A stretch of DNA of 64,000 nucleotides, from the NCBI GenBank assembly GCA_016861045.1, contig BOKP01000002.1:1-64000 (forward strand), read 5' to 3'. Shown piece after piece: positions 16,684 to 24,736 of this stretch; position 1 is the stretch's first letter; each line of letters opens with the position of its first letter. A model generated the notes under the pieces. It saw nothing but the letters and a program-made list of their open reading frames with translations. It searched no databases and was not told the DNA's origin. Both the position numbers and the translations under genes were made by a program. The DNA is from Actinomycetes bacterium (GTDB taxonomy: Bacteria > Actinomycetota > Thermoleophilia > Solirubrobacterales > 70-9).

Positions 16684-17055
16684 ATGGCAGGCTCGAGCAA
16701 CGAGCGGCCGGGCGTCGCCACGGGAGGAGACGGTGCGGGCATGACCACCCGCGGCCGGATCGGGCTGGCCGCCCTGGCCCTCGTGCTGCTCGCGCTCGCC
16801 GCCGTCGGCGGCCACCTCCTCGGCACCGCCTCGGGCGAGGACCTCGACGCGGCCCGGGCGGCGGGGGAGCGCGAGGGCTGGAAGCGGGGAACCGCGGTCG
16901 GAGGCGAGGTCTATCCGTCCGGGCTCGAGATCGGCCGCAGGATCACCTACGGGCGCAGCTTCCGCTCCTCCTACCGGGACGCCTACGTGAGCGCCTTCGC
17001 CGGGACGGGCGTCACGGAGCCGGACGCGGAGAAGGTCGAGATTCCGGTTCCGTGA
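16684..17055 (+). CDS. Small membrane-anchored GX3-repeat protein
   Basis: 123 residues from ATG 16684 (104 from ATG 16741). A single hydrophobic helix (about 25-47) is followed by glycine every fourth residue: G61, G65, G69, G73, then a looser SGLEIGRR series. No known domain is recognised. The start at 16684 is favoured by TACGCT ending 7 nt upstream, as in other leaderless-looking genes here; the ATG at 16741 has GGGAGGAG about 12 nt before it. The stop overlaps the next start (GTGA), so the two proteins are translationally coupled and are likely partners; the neighbour also carries GX3 repeats right after its membrane helix. Confidence 0.75.
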   Translation: MAGSSNERPGVATGGDGAGMTTRGRIGLAALALVLLALAAVGGHLLGTASGEDLDAARAAGEREGWKRGTAVGGEVYPSGLEIGRRITYGRSFRSSYRDAYVSAFAGTGVTEPDAEKVEIPVP

Positions 17056-17903
17056 GCCGCCGCGCGGTTGCGATCGTCGCCTTCTCGGCGCTGCTCGCCG
17101 CAGCCTTCGCCGGCGCCTACGCGATCGCCGCCGCGGCCGCCCCCGACCGCGACGACGCCGAGCGGGTCGCGGCCGAGGGGATGCGGCGGACCTACGCGGT
17201 GGCCCAGCTCGGCGCCTACGCCGACGGGCTGCGCTACGGGCTCGAGCAGGGCGTGGCCGACGGCCGCTACGACGGCGAGCAGCGCGGGCGGGCGGCGGGG
17301 AGGGCGGCCGTCGACACGGTCCTCGCGAAGCGCAACATGCCTACCGGTCCGCCCTCGCCCGCGATCGGGACGCGCCTCGAGGGCTCCGGCGGGGTGCTGG
17401 TCGTCGGCGACAGCCTCGAGGTCGGGACATCTCCCTACCTGGACGACCACCTCTCGGGGGTGCCGCTCACCGTCAACGCCGAGGGCGGCTACAACAGCAT
17501 CCAGATCTTCGACCTGTTCCAGGACAGCTACGACCCCGCCCAGTCGGTGATCGTCTTCGACGCCGGCACCAACGACAACCCGGCCTATCCCGAGATCCTC
17601 GCCTCCAACCTCGACAAGGTCGCGGGGATCGTCGGCGATCGCTGTCTCGTCGTCCCGACGATTCACGCGCCACCGGTCAACGGCATCGACACGACCGGCA
17701 AGAACCGCGTCGTGCGCTCGTTCGCGGCGAGCCACCCGAGCACCGAGGTCCCGGACTGGGCGCGCGCCGCCGCCGCCCACCCCGAGCTGATGCAGCCCGA
17801 CGACCTGCACCCGACCCCGGAGGGAGCGGACTACCGGGCGCAGCTGATCGCGCGCGGCGTGAAGGCGTGCCTGGCGCGCGACCCGCGCTTCATCGGCGGC
17901 TAG
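17052..17903 (+). CDS. Membrane-anchored SGNH hydrolase with N-terminal GX3 repeat
   Basis: 283 residues. A signal anchor (5-30) leads into seven glycines spaced exactly four residues apart (G59 to G83), a Pro-rich linker, and an SGNH/GDSL domain: VVGDSLEVG with the nucleophile near 119, DAGTNDNP near 171, and DDLHPTPEG near 250 holding the D-x-x-H pair. It should hydrolyse or transfer ester groups outside the membrane. GTG 17052 overlaps the previous stop by 4 nt. With the two SGNH-bearing acyltransferases just upstream on the other strand, it may remove or move acyl groups on the same polymers (inference). Confidence 0.85.
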   Translation: MSRRAVAIVAFSALLAAAFAGAYAIAAAAAPDRDDAERVAAEGMRRTYAVAQLGAYADGLRYGLEQGVADGRYDGEQRGRAAGRAAVDTVLAKRNMPTGPPSPAIGTRLEGSGGVLVVGDSLEVGTSPYLDDHLSGVPLTVNAEGGYNSIQIFDLFQDSYDPAQSVIVFDAGTNDNPAYPEILASNLDKVAGIVGDRCLVVPTIHAPPVNGIDTTGKNRVVRSFAASHPSTEVPDWARAAAAHPELMQPDDLHPTPEGADYRAQLIARGVKACLARDPRFIGG

Positions 17904-17912
17904 CGGCCCGGG

Positions 17913-18485
17913 TCAGAGCCCGAGCCCGCGCACGCCCCGCTCGTCCCAACCGAGGTGATGGGCGAGCTCGTGGCGGACGGTGCGCCGGACCTGCGCCCGC
18001 AGCAGCTCGGGGTCGTGGCCGAAGTCGCGCTCGAGCGTGTCCTGGTAGACGACGATGTGATCGGGATGGCCGTCGCGGGCCACGGTGCCGCCGATGTAGT
18101 GGCCGTAAGCATGGTGCTCGTGGCCGCGCCTGGAGACCACGACCGGCGTGTCCCCCAGCACCTCCAGGAGCTCGGCCGGGAGCTCGTCGAGCGCGGCGAT
18201 CACGAGCTCGTCGAACTCGCTCGGCGGCGCGGACGGCGGCGGCAGCCGGGCGAGGGCGTCGCTGCGGTCGACGAGCCGGCGGAACTCGGGCTCGGGCATC
18301 TCCTCGCCCGCCAGGGCGGTCACCGCCCAGGCGGCGACGAGGATGATCACCGCCGCCCCGAGCAGGATCGTCAGCAGGCCCTCGAGGCCGTCGAGCGAGG
18401 GCGGCCGGAGCAGGAACCAGGCGAGCAGCCCGACCAGAGCGGTCAACGCGGCCGCCCGCAGCGGCGGCCCGAACGTGTCCTTCAC
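17913..18485 (-). CDS. Membrane-tethered minimal zinc metallopeptidase (zincin, DUF1025-like)
   Basis: 190 residues. Two hydrophobic helices (about 10-27 and 36-58) are followed by a soluble domain with the zinc signature RHELAHHLGWDE near the C-terminus, preceded by IVVYQDTLERDF and LLRAQVRRTV. This matches the small zincin family (PF06262/DUF1025-type), in which HExxH plus a downstream acidic residue bind zinc; most members are soluble and about 110-130 residues. The double-helix anchor is an addition. GTG start at 18485, with TAACCT 7 nt upstream on the coding strand. Target unknown. Confidence 0.82.
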   Translation of the reverse strand: MKDTFGPPLRAAALTALVGLLAWFLLRPPSLDGLEGLLTILLGAAVIILVAAWAVTALAGEEMPEPEFRRLVDRSDALARLPPPSAPPSEFDELVIAALDELPAELLEVLGDTPVVVSRRGHEHHAYGHYIGGTVARDGHPDHIVVYQDTLERDFGHDPELLRAQVRRTVRHELAHHLGWDERGVRGLGL

Positions 18486-18516
18486 CGCTCCCAGGTTAGG
18501 CGACGGCGGGGTGCGG

Positions 18517-19314
18517 CTAACCCGGCGGCGGCGGCGGCTCAGCCAGGCCCCAGGCGTCGACGCCGCCGTCGACGAGGATCGTGGTGCCGGTGATGAAAGC
18601 CCCGCCGGGGCTGGCCACGAACGCGACGGTCTGGCCGACCTCGTCCTCGCTGCCGAGCCGGCCGAGCGGAACCGTGCGGCGCGACTCCTCGAGCGAGTCC
18701 GGGCCGTAGGAGGCGAGCCCCTCCGTCTCGATCGGCCCGCAGCTCAGGCAGACCGAGCGGATCCCGTAGCGGCTCCACTCGAGCGCCAGGCTCGAGGCGA
18801 GGTTCTCGAGCGCCGCGCGCGTCGCGCAGGCATGGGCGAACCCCGGTATCCCCCGGCGCGGCGAGAACCCGACGAAGACGATCAGCCCCCGACGGGCGGG
18901 GATCATCGCCTCGGTGGCGATCCGCCGCGTCAGCTCCCAGTTCCCGTCGAGGTTGAGACGCTCGACCGCGCGCCACCCCTTGCCGCCGATCTCCGCCGCG
19001 GGAGCGCCGAACTGGCCGCCGGCGTTGGCGACGAGGACGTCGATCGATCCGTAGCGCTCGAGGACCGCCGCCACCATGCTCTCGACCTGATCGGGCTCGC
19101 GGATGTCGCAGCGGACCGCCACGCACTCGGCCCCCTCCCGCTCGAGGCCGGCCCGGACCTCCTCGAGCGGCCCGTCGCGGCGGCCGCAGATCGCCACCCG
19201 CGCCCCCGACCGGGCCAGGGCGCGCGCGGCTCCCCGCCCGATCCCGGTGCCGCCGCCGGTGACGAGCGCCACCTTGCCGGCGTTGGCGTCGGACCGGAGC
19301 ACCCCCGCCGTCAC
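18517..19314 (-). CDS. SDR-family oxidoreductase, 2,4-dienoyl-CoA reductase-like, atypical active site
   Basis: 265 residues with a Rossmann TGGGTGIGRGAA motif (about 18-29), NAGGQFGAPA, and C-terminal FITGTTILVDGGVDAW. The CGPIETEGL segment resembles the PGPI-x-TEG motif of peroxisomal-type 2,4-dienoyl-CoA reductases. The usual YxxxK is replaced: the aligned stretch reads HACATRAAL, with Ala for Tyr and Arg for Lys. In the dienoyl-CoA reductase family the Tyr is also absent but the Lys is kept. It may be an enoyl- or dienoyl-CoA reductase with altered chemistry, or a non-catalytic protein. GTG start; next gene on the strand is a lipid acyltransferase 71 nt away. Confidence 0.83.
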   Translation of the reverse strand: MTAGVLRSDANAGKVALVTGGGTGIGRGAARALARSGARVAICGRRDGPLEEVRAGLEREGAECVAVRCDIREPDQVESMVAAVLERYGSIDVLVANAGGQFGAPAAEIGGKGWRAVERLNLDGNWELTRRIATEAMIPARRGLIVFVGFSPRRGIPGFAHACATRAALENLASSLALEWSRYGIRSVCLSCGPIETEGLASYGPDSLEESRRTVPLGRLGSEDEVGQTVAFVASPGGAFITGTTILVDGGVDAWGLAEPPPPPG

Positions 19315-19385
19315 CGGAACGTCGCTGCCGCGGTCGCTGCCACCCGCCGCACCCTATCCGCGGCGGGTTCGGCCGGCGCCGCCGC

Positions 19386-20297
19386 TCACTCGCGCTGCGA
19401 CCCCGGAGCCGCCGATCGCGGCCCGGGGCGGGGGGACAGCAGCGCCCGCAGCGCCGCGGCCCGCGCGACGGTGAGCCGGCGCGCCCGGCCGCCGAGGCGC
19501 GGCAGCAGGCGCCGGGCGGCGTCATCCTCGCGCTCGGCGAGGAGCTCCTCGATCGCCTTCGCGACCGCCGAGCGAACGGCGTCGCGCAGCGCCGCGGCGG
19601 CGTCACCGTCGGCCCACGAGCATCCGAACGCGCGGGCGTCGATCGGCGCTCCGATCCGCGCGTAGATCCGCTGCGGGCGCGGCAGCGGCGTCGGCCCGAG
19701 GCCGCGAACGAGCGGCGGCAGGAGCTCGGGGTCGATGTCGGCCCGGCGCGCCAGCGCCCGCACCGGTGCGTAGATCGCGTCGTCGGCGTCGGCGACCACG
19801 TCCCACATGTCGTCGACGCCGACCATCGCGAACGGCACGACCGGGTAGCCGTGCTCGAGCGCGAGCCGGGCGAAGCCGATCCGCTCGCGCCAGACGAGCG
19901 GGTAGTAGTCGCCGCGCCGGCGCGACACCTCACGCCCGCCGCCGGGGAAGACGAGCACCGCCTCGCCAGCCCGCATCAGGCGGCGGGCGTTCTCGCGGCT
20001 CCCGTCGACGGTCCCGAAGCGGGCCAGGACCGCGCGCCACAGCGGCACCCGGAAGTGCTGGCGGTCGCCGAGCGAGCGGACCAGCACGCCGGTCTCGTCG
20101 TAGATCCCGAGGACGACGAAGGGAACATCGAAGACGCCGAGCGTGGTGTGGTTTCCGACCAGGAGGTAGCGGCCGTCGGCCGGCAGGTTCGCGTAGCCGT
20201 CGATCCGCGGGTCGGTCCACGCCCGCCACGGGGCCAGCAGCGCCCGGGCGGCGGCGACCCCGGCCGGGCCGGGCGGCTCGAAAGCGTCCGCCTGCAC
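19386..20297 (-). CDS. Lysophospholipid acyltransferase-like enzyme, TMEM68/phytyl-ester-synthase type
   Basis: 303 residues. The acyl-binding block LLVGNHTTLGVFDVPF, then GTVDGSRENARRLM and VFPGGGREVSRRRGDYYPLVW followed by RIGFARLAL and VVPFAMVGVDDMWDV, match the plant phytyl ester synthase/TMEM68 group better than PlsC, whose motif is NHxxxxD. These enzymes esterify diacylglycerol or long-chain alcohols at the membrane. GTG 20297 follows GGGAG at good spacing. It is downstream of the L,D-transpeptidase gene and upstream of the SDR on the same strand, with short gaps, so a loose operon is likely. The substrate is not determinable here. Confidence 0.85.
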   Translation of the reverse strand: MQADAFEPPGPAGVAAARALLAPWRAWTDPRIDGYANLPADGRYLLVGNHTTLGVFDVPFVVLGIYDETGVLVRSLGDRQHFRVPLWRAVLARFGTVDGSRENARRLMRAGEAVLVFPGGGREVSRRRGDYYPLVWRERIGFARLALEHGYPVVPFAMVGVDDMWDVVADADDAIYAPVRALARRADIDPELLPPLVRGLGPTPLPRPQRIYARIGAPIDARAFGCSWADGDAAAALRDAVRSAVAKAIEELLAEREDDAARRLLPRLGGRARRLTVARAAALRALLSPRPGPRSAAPGSQRE

Positions 20298-20350
20298 GTT
20301 CCCATTCTCCCGCACTTCCCGCCGGTCCGGGGCGACCGCTGGTGGCCGCC

Positions 20351-21211
20351 CTACTCCGTGATCCGGACCGGCGTTCCCAGCGGCACGGTCGCGATCACGT
20401 CCCGCAGCACCCCGTCGGGGCTGCGGATGCAGCCGTTGGAGGCATCGAGGCCGAGCGCCTCGCCGGTACCGTTTCCGTGGAAAGCGATCCGGTCCCCGCC
20501 CGTCCAGCCCGCGGGCAGGTACGGCTGGGTGGCGCTGATCGCGATCGCGCAGCAGCCGTAGACCGGGTTGAGCCCGCCCTCGATCAGGTCGGTGACCGAG
20601 TAGCTCCCGGTCGGCGTCGGCGTCGCCGCCGTGCCGACGGTGACCGGCCACTCGCGGACGACATCGCCGGCGCGCCGGAGGCGGGCCTCGTGGGCGGAGA
20701 GGTCGACGACGATCCGGTAGGGGGTCGTCTCCCCGCGCAGCTCCTCGGGGTCGGCCCGGACCCAGGCCAGCTCGCCGTTCGGGAGCTCCTCCGAGGGAAC
20801 GCCGAGCCAGCCGGGGCGGCTGCGGTTGACCGAGAAAGCGGTAGTCGAGCCGAACGGCGTCTCGTCGTCGACCTCGGCGACCACCTTCCCGCCCGGCGAG
20901 CGGTGCAGCGCGACCCGCTCGCCGTCGCGCACGCGCACGATCGGCTCCTCCGCCCCGCCCCCCGGCGGCACGACCACCGGCTCGGGGGCAACCACCGGCG
21001 GCGGGAGGGCGCGGTCGGCGACCGGGGCCTGGGGCTCGCGGAGCGCGGCGACCGGAAGCCCGCCGGCCCGCGTCCGCTGCGGGAAATCGGCCGACGTCGC
21101 AGACTCGGCGTGACGGTAGGCGTCGCGACCGACGAGGACGAGCGCGAGCAGGGTCGCGAGGACCGCGAGCACGGTCAGCCAGGGACTCAACCGATGCGGA
21201 TCCGATGCCAC
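20351..21211 (-). CDS. L,D-transpeptidase (YkuD family)
   Basis: 286 residues. One N-terminal signal anchor (12-30), a Pro-rich stretch, an SH3-like region, and a C-terminal YkuD domain with IAFHGNGTGEALG and SNGCIR; the nucleophile is the cysteine near residue 262. It should form 3-3 peptidoglycan cross-links or attach proteins to the wall, outside the membrane. The family consensus HGxx-SxGC is kept, with Asn in place of His before GC (SNGC instead of SHGC), a common variant. Located in a run of wall and lipid genes on the minus strand. Confidence 0.92.
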   Translation of the reverse strand: MASDPHRLSPWLTVLAVLATLLALVLVGRDAYRHAESATSADFPQRTRAGGLPVAALREPQAPVADRALPPPVVAPEPVVVPPGGGAEEPIVRVRDGERVALHRSPGGKVVAEVDDETPFGSTTAFSVNRSRPGWLGVPSEELPNGELAWVRADPEELRGETTPYRIVVDLSAHEARLRRAGDVVREWPVTVGTAATPTPTGSYSVTDLIEGGLNPVYGCCAIAISATQPYLPAGWTGGDRIAFHGNGTGEALGLDASNGCIRSPDGVLRDVIATVPLGTPVRITE

Positions 21212-21278
21212 CCCGCCGACAGGGTAGAGCGATGGCGTGCCCGCCCGCGCCGGGGGTCCGTCGCGCTATAACGGAGCG

Positions 21279-21797
21279 ATGGGATTCCTGGACAAGCTGA
21301 AGGAGAAGGGGCGCGGGATCGTCACGGCGGCCAAGCCCGAGGACGGGGTCGGTCCGCAGCCGGCGGACGAGGTCCGGCGGCGGCTTCTGGCGATCGCCGG
21401 CAAGGGGATCGAGACCGCTGAGGAGGACGGCAGGATCATCGTCGCCTGGTCGGCGAGGATCGCCGCGGCCGGACCCGGGGGCGCGGGCGCCGAGTACCTG
21501 TACCGGGCGTTCGAGATCGAGCTCGACGAGGCCGACCACGAGGCGGCGGGCATCGGCCTGAAGACGACCAGCGACGCCGAGCTCGGCGTCGGCGGCTCGC
21601 TCTCGGCCGGGCTCGCCTGGGAGCGGGGCCAGCACATCGGCAGCGAGACCGTCCACGTCGTCGCCTGGCTCGGACCCCACTCGACCGAGGGCGGCGCGGA
21701 CGAGTCCGGCTACAAGTTCGCCTGGTCGGATCTCCGCGACCCGGTCATCGACGCCGTCACCGGCGCCGGCTGGACCTACAAGCCGAAGAAGGTCTGA
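21279..21797 (+). CDS. Conserved hypothetical protein
   Basis: 172 residues, no signal peptide or membrane helix. N-terminus MGFLDKLKEKGRG is amphipathic, followed by an alpha/beta region ending in KFAWSDLRDPVIDAVTGAGW and a basic tail. No family recognised. ATG 21279 has ACGGAG just before it; TATAAC at 21267-21272 could be a -10 element. Its last 22 nt overlap the 3' end of the convergent adenylate cyclase gene. Confidence 0.72.
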   Translation: MGFLDKLKEKGRGIVTAAKPEDGVGPQPADEVRRRLLAIAGKGIETAEEDGRIIVAWSARIAAAGPGGAGAEYLYRAFEIELDEADHEAAGIGLKTTSDAELGVGGSLSAGLAWERGQHIGSETVHVVAWLGPHSTEGGADESGYKFAWSDLRDPVIDAVTGAGWTYKPKKV

Positions 21798-23104
21798 GGG
21801 CCGGCCCGGCTCCCGCGCCGCTTGCCGCCGGGCGCGGCCGCGAGCAGCAGGTAGGTGGTCATCGCCGACTTGCCCTTGACCTCGATCGGTCCGCGGGGGC
21901 GCAGATCGAAGCCGGGCCCGAGCCGATCTCGAACCCGCCCGGTGACCTGGATCCCCCCCGGCGGGGCATGCGACTCCATCCGGCTGGCGGTGTTGACGGT
22001 GTCGCCCCAGAGGTCGTAGATGAAGCGCGACTGGCCGATCACGCCGGCCACGACGGGGCCGGTGTCGATTCCCGCCCGGATCCCGAGCTCGAGCCCGGCC
22101 TCCCGGCCGCAGCGCTCGAGCTCCGGGCGCATCGCGAGCGCCAGCGACGCGACCGCCTCGACGTGATCGGCGCGCGGCTCCGGCACGCCGGCCGCCGCCA
22201 TGTAGGCATCGCCGATCGTCTTGATCTTCTCGACGCCACGCTCGGCGGCGAGGGCGTCCCAGCGGGCGAAGACCCGGTCGAGCACCGCGACGAGCTCGTC
22301 CGCCGGCAGCCGCTCGGCCAGCCGGGTGAAGCCGATGAGGTCGGCGAACAGGACCGTCACCGAAGGGTGGTGGTCGGCGATCACCCCCGGGCGGGACTTG
22401 AGCCGCGCCGCCACCGGCCCGGGGAGCACGTTCAGGAGCAGGCGCTCCGACCGCGCCTGCTCGAGCTCGAGAGCCCGGTGCTGCTGCTCGAGCTCGGAGC
22501 GGGCGCGGTCGCGGGAGCGCACGAAGTGCTGCAGGAGGGCGTAGGCGGTCGCCGAGACGCCGATCATGTTGAGCCCGAAGAAGGCCACGGTGACGCCGGT
22601 CGGGACGTCCGGCGCCGAGGCGGCGAGGGTCGGGTCGAGCGCCACCGAGACGGCGACGAGGCCGACGAACCCGGCGAACCACGGGACCGACCGCCGGGCC
22701 CCGGAGAACAGCAGCGCCCCGAGCGGCGAGGTCACGCCCCAGAGCCCGACCGCGGACGAGGACTCGAAGCCGCCGAGGCTCCACTGCAGCAGGAAGGGGA
22801 AGACCAGGCTCATCGCCAGCTGGCTGCGGCGGAAGAGGACGTAGCGGCGGGCCCGGGCGAAGACGAGGATGCTGGTCGCCGAGGCGAGCTGGTAGACGAA
22901 CGGGATCGCCGCCGAGGACCAGAGCCCGAGGACCGCGTAGGTGACGACCCAGATCGAGGCGAAGCTCGCCATCAGCGACGCCGAGAGGACCAGCACGGAC
23001 TTCCGCAGCCGCAGCTCCTCGGGGTCGTCGGGCGCCGAGCCGGCGTCGACGAGACGCTGCAGCCAGCGGAGCCGTCCGATCGCCCTCCGCGCCCGAGCCT
23101 CCAT
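21776..23104 (-). CDS. Membrane-bound class III adenylate/guanylate cyclase
   Basis: 442 residues from the ATG at 23104 (465 from an in-frame ATG at 23173, which would only add a Gly/Pro-rich tail). About six hydrophobic helices (40-210) and a signalling coiled coil (ARSELEQQHRALELEQARSE) precede a class III catalytic domain. Metal-binding aspartates lie in VLFADLIGFT and GDAYM, the adenine-selecting lysine in KIKTIGDAYM, and the transition-state residues in YDLWGDTVNTASRM. All catalytic positions are present, so it should make cyclic AMP as a homodimer. The sensor part resembles the multi-helix cyclases common in actinobacteria. Convergent overlap with 21279-21797. Confidence 0.92.
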   Translation of the reverse strand: MEARARRAIGRLRWLQRLVDAGSAPDDPEELRLRKSVLVLSASLMASFASIWVVTYAVLGLWSSAAIPFVYQLASATSILVFARARRYVLFRRSQLAMSLVFPFLLQWSLGGFESSSAVGLWGVTSPLGALLFSGARRSVPWFAGFVGLVAVSVALDPTLAASAPDVPTGVTVAFFGLNMIGVSATAYALLQHFVRSRDRARSELEQQHRALELEQARSERLLLNVLPGPVAARLKSRPGVIADHHPSVTVLFADLIGFTRLAERLPADELVAVLDRVFARWDALAAERGVEKIKTIGDAYMAAAGVPEPRADHVEAVASLALAMRPELERCGREAGLELGIRAGIDTGPVVAGVIGQSRFIYDLWGDTVNTASRMESHAPPGGIQVTGRVRDRLGPGFDLRPRGPIEVKGKSAMTTYLLLAAAPGGKRRGSRAGPQTFFGL

Positions 23105-23225
23105 CGAAGTCCGAGGATAGGCCGTCGAGGCCGGATCGGGCCCGCCCGGCTCGTTCGGCCCGGCGCCGGGCATCGGATAGGCTCGGGGCCCCGAGACGAC
23201 CCCGACGATCGGAGCCCCTGCAGCC

Positions 23226-24074
23226 GTGATCCCGGGCCTCCGCAGCGGCCCCGACGCGATCAGCCCGACCGCGCATTACACGGGGCAGGTCTGGGTCCGG
23301 AACGGGCTCTCCGCTCCCGAGCTGGGAACGTGGCAGGGGCGCCTGCTCGTCGATGCGCTGCGCCCGACGATGGCGCTCAGCCGGGCTCTCGGCGGGCCGT
23401 CGCTCGAGGGACTCCTGATCGCCCGCCACCGGATCATCGACGCCGAGCTCGAGCGCTCGGTGGAGGCCGGTGAGGTCGGGCAGGTGATCGAGGCGGCCTG
23501 CGGGATGTCCGCGCGCGGCTGGCGCTTCTCGGCGCGCTGGGGCGGCCGCCTCGCCTACGTCGAGGCGGACCTGCCCGCGATGGCCCGCCGCAAGCGCGAG
23601 GCGCTCGCGCGCCTCGGACCGCGCCCGGCAGGTCATCGGGTCGCCGGGCTCGACGTCCGCCGCGACTCGGGGCCGGGGAGCCTCGCGGCGCTCGCGGCCG
23701 AGCTCGATCCGGCGGTCGGCACGGCGATCGTCACCGAGGGGCTCCTCACCTACCTCGGCGACGCCGACGTCCTCGCCCTCTGGCGCCGGATCGCCGCCGT
23801 CCTGCGCCGGTTCGAGGCCGGCCTCTACCTCTCCGACCTGCGACTCGCCGGCACCGGTGCCGACCCGGTCGAGGGGATCTTCAACCTGGCGCTGTCGGGG
23901 TTCGTGCGCGGACGCGTCCACTCGCACTTCCGCGACGAGGAGGACGCCGCCCGCCGGCTCGTCGACGCCGGCTTCGACCGCGCCCGGCTCCACGACGGCG
24001 GCACCCACCCCGCGGCCGGCGGCGGCGATCCCGGCGCCGTCCTGATCCGGGTCGTCGAGGCGCGGCTGCGGTGA
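23226..24074 (+). CDS. SAM-dependent methyltransferase, leucine carboxyl methyltransferase family
   Basis: 282 residues. Features of the LCM/COG3315 family: an N-terminal TAHYTGQVWVRNGLS, a SAM-binding region reading QVIEAACGMSARGWRF where the family usually has LGAGLDTR, VEADLPAMARRK, and IVTEGLLTYL. The reaction is probably O-methylation of a small-molecule carboxyl or hydroxyl group. The stop overlaps the fetA start by 4 nt (GTGA), so it is coupled to the FetAB transporter genes; a functional link is likely but its nature is unclear. Confidence 0.85.
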   Translation: MIPGLRSGPDAISPTAHYTGQVWVRNGLSAPELGTWQGRLLVDALRPTMALSRALGGPSLEGLLIARHRIIDAELERSVEAGEVGQVIEAACGMSARGWRFSARWGGRLAYVEADLPAMARRKREALARLGPRPAGHRVAGLDVRRDSGPGSLAALAAELDPAVGTAIVTEGLLTYLGDADVLALWRRIAAVLRRFEAGLYLSDLRLAGTGADPVEGIFNLALSGFVRGRVHSHFRDEEDAARRLVDAGFDRARLHDGGTHPAAGGGDPGAVLIRVVEARLR

Positions 24075-24736
24075 CGGCCCCGCTCTTCGGGCTCGACCGG
24101 GTGTCGCTGCGGCGCGGCGGCGTGCCGGTCCTCGACGGGCTCACGGCCGAGCTGCGGGAGGGCGCCAACGCCGTCGTCGGCCCGTCCGGATCGGGGAAAT
24201 CGACCCTGCTGCGCCTGCTCGACCGGCTCTCGGACCCCGACTCCGGCTCGGTCCGCTTCCGCGGGACCGACACTCGCGAGATCGACCCGCTGCGGCTCCG
24301 CCGCGATGTCGCGCTCGTGCCGCAGCTGCCGGCGCTGCTCGACGGCACCGTCGCCGCCAACATCCGATTCGCCGCCGGCCTCGCCGGCCGCGAGCCGGAC
24401 GTCGAGCGGCTGCTCGGGCTCGCCGGCCTCGACCCGTCGTTCGCCGACCGCGACGTCGACCGCCTCTCGGTCGGCGAGCAGCAGCGGGCGATGATCGCCC
24501 GCGCGCTCGCGCCCGAGCCGGACGTGCTCCTCCTCGACGAGCCGACCTCGGCGCTCGACGAGCAGGCCCGTGACTCGATCGAGCGCACGGTCGCCGAGCT
24601 CGGGCGCAGCCTCGGCGTCTCGGTCGTGATCGTCACCCACGACCCGGGCCAGGCCCGCCGGCTCGCCGGCTGGATCGTCGGCATCGAACGCGGCCGCGCC
24701 GTCCGCCAGGGCTCCGCCTCCGAGGTCCTCCCTTGA
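24071..24736 (+). CDS. fetA: ABC transporter ATP-binding protein, FetA-like
   Basis: 221 residues with Walker A GPSGSGKST (36-44), Q-loop in VALVPQLPALL, signature LSVGEQQR, Walker B VLLLDEPTSALDE and H-loop VTHD. Size and pairing with a UPF0014 permease identify the FetAB type, which exports iron in E. coli and gives resistance to oxidative stress. GTG start overlaps the methyltransferase stop; its own stop overlaps the TTG start of the permease. Three coupled genes in a row imply fixed stoichiometry. Confidence 0.9.
   Translation: MTAPLFGLDRVSLRRGGVPVLDGLTAELREGANAVVGPSGSGKSTLLRLLDRLSDPDSGSVRFRGTDTREIDPLRLRRDVALVPQLPALLDGTVAANIRFAAGLAGREPDVERLLGLAGLDPSFADRDVDRLSVGEQQRAMIARALAPEPDVLLLDEPTSALDEQARDSIERTVAELGRSLGVSVVIVTHDPGQARRLAGWIVGIERGRAVRQGSASEVLP

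Noticed and set aside
21776-21797. Overlap of two convergent genes as a sign of misannotation
   Set aside because: Both ends are supported by continuous coding patterns; a 22-nt tail overlap is normal in this dense genome.
20298-24008. Upstream extension of the TMEM68-like acyltransferase frame to over 1,500 codons
   Set aside because: The extension crosses other real genes in another frame; homology begins at about 20297.
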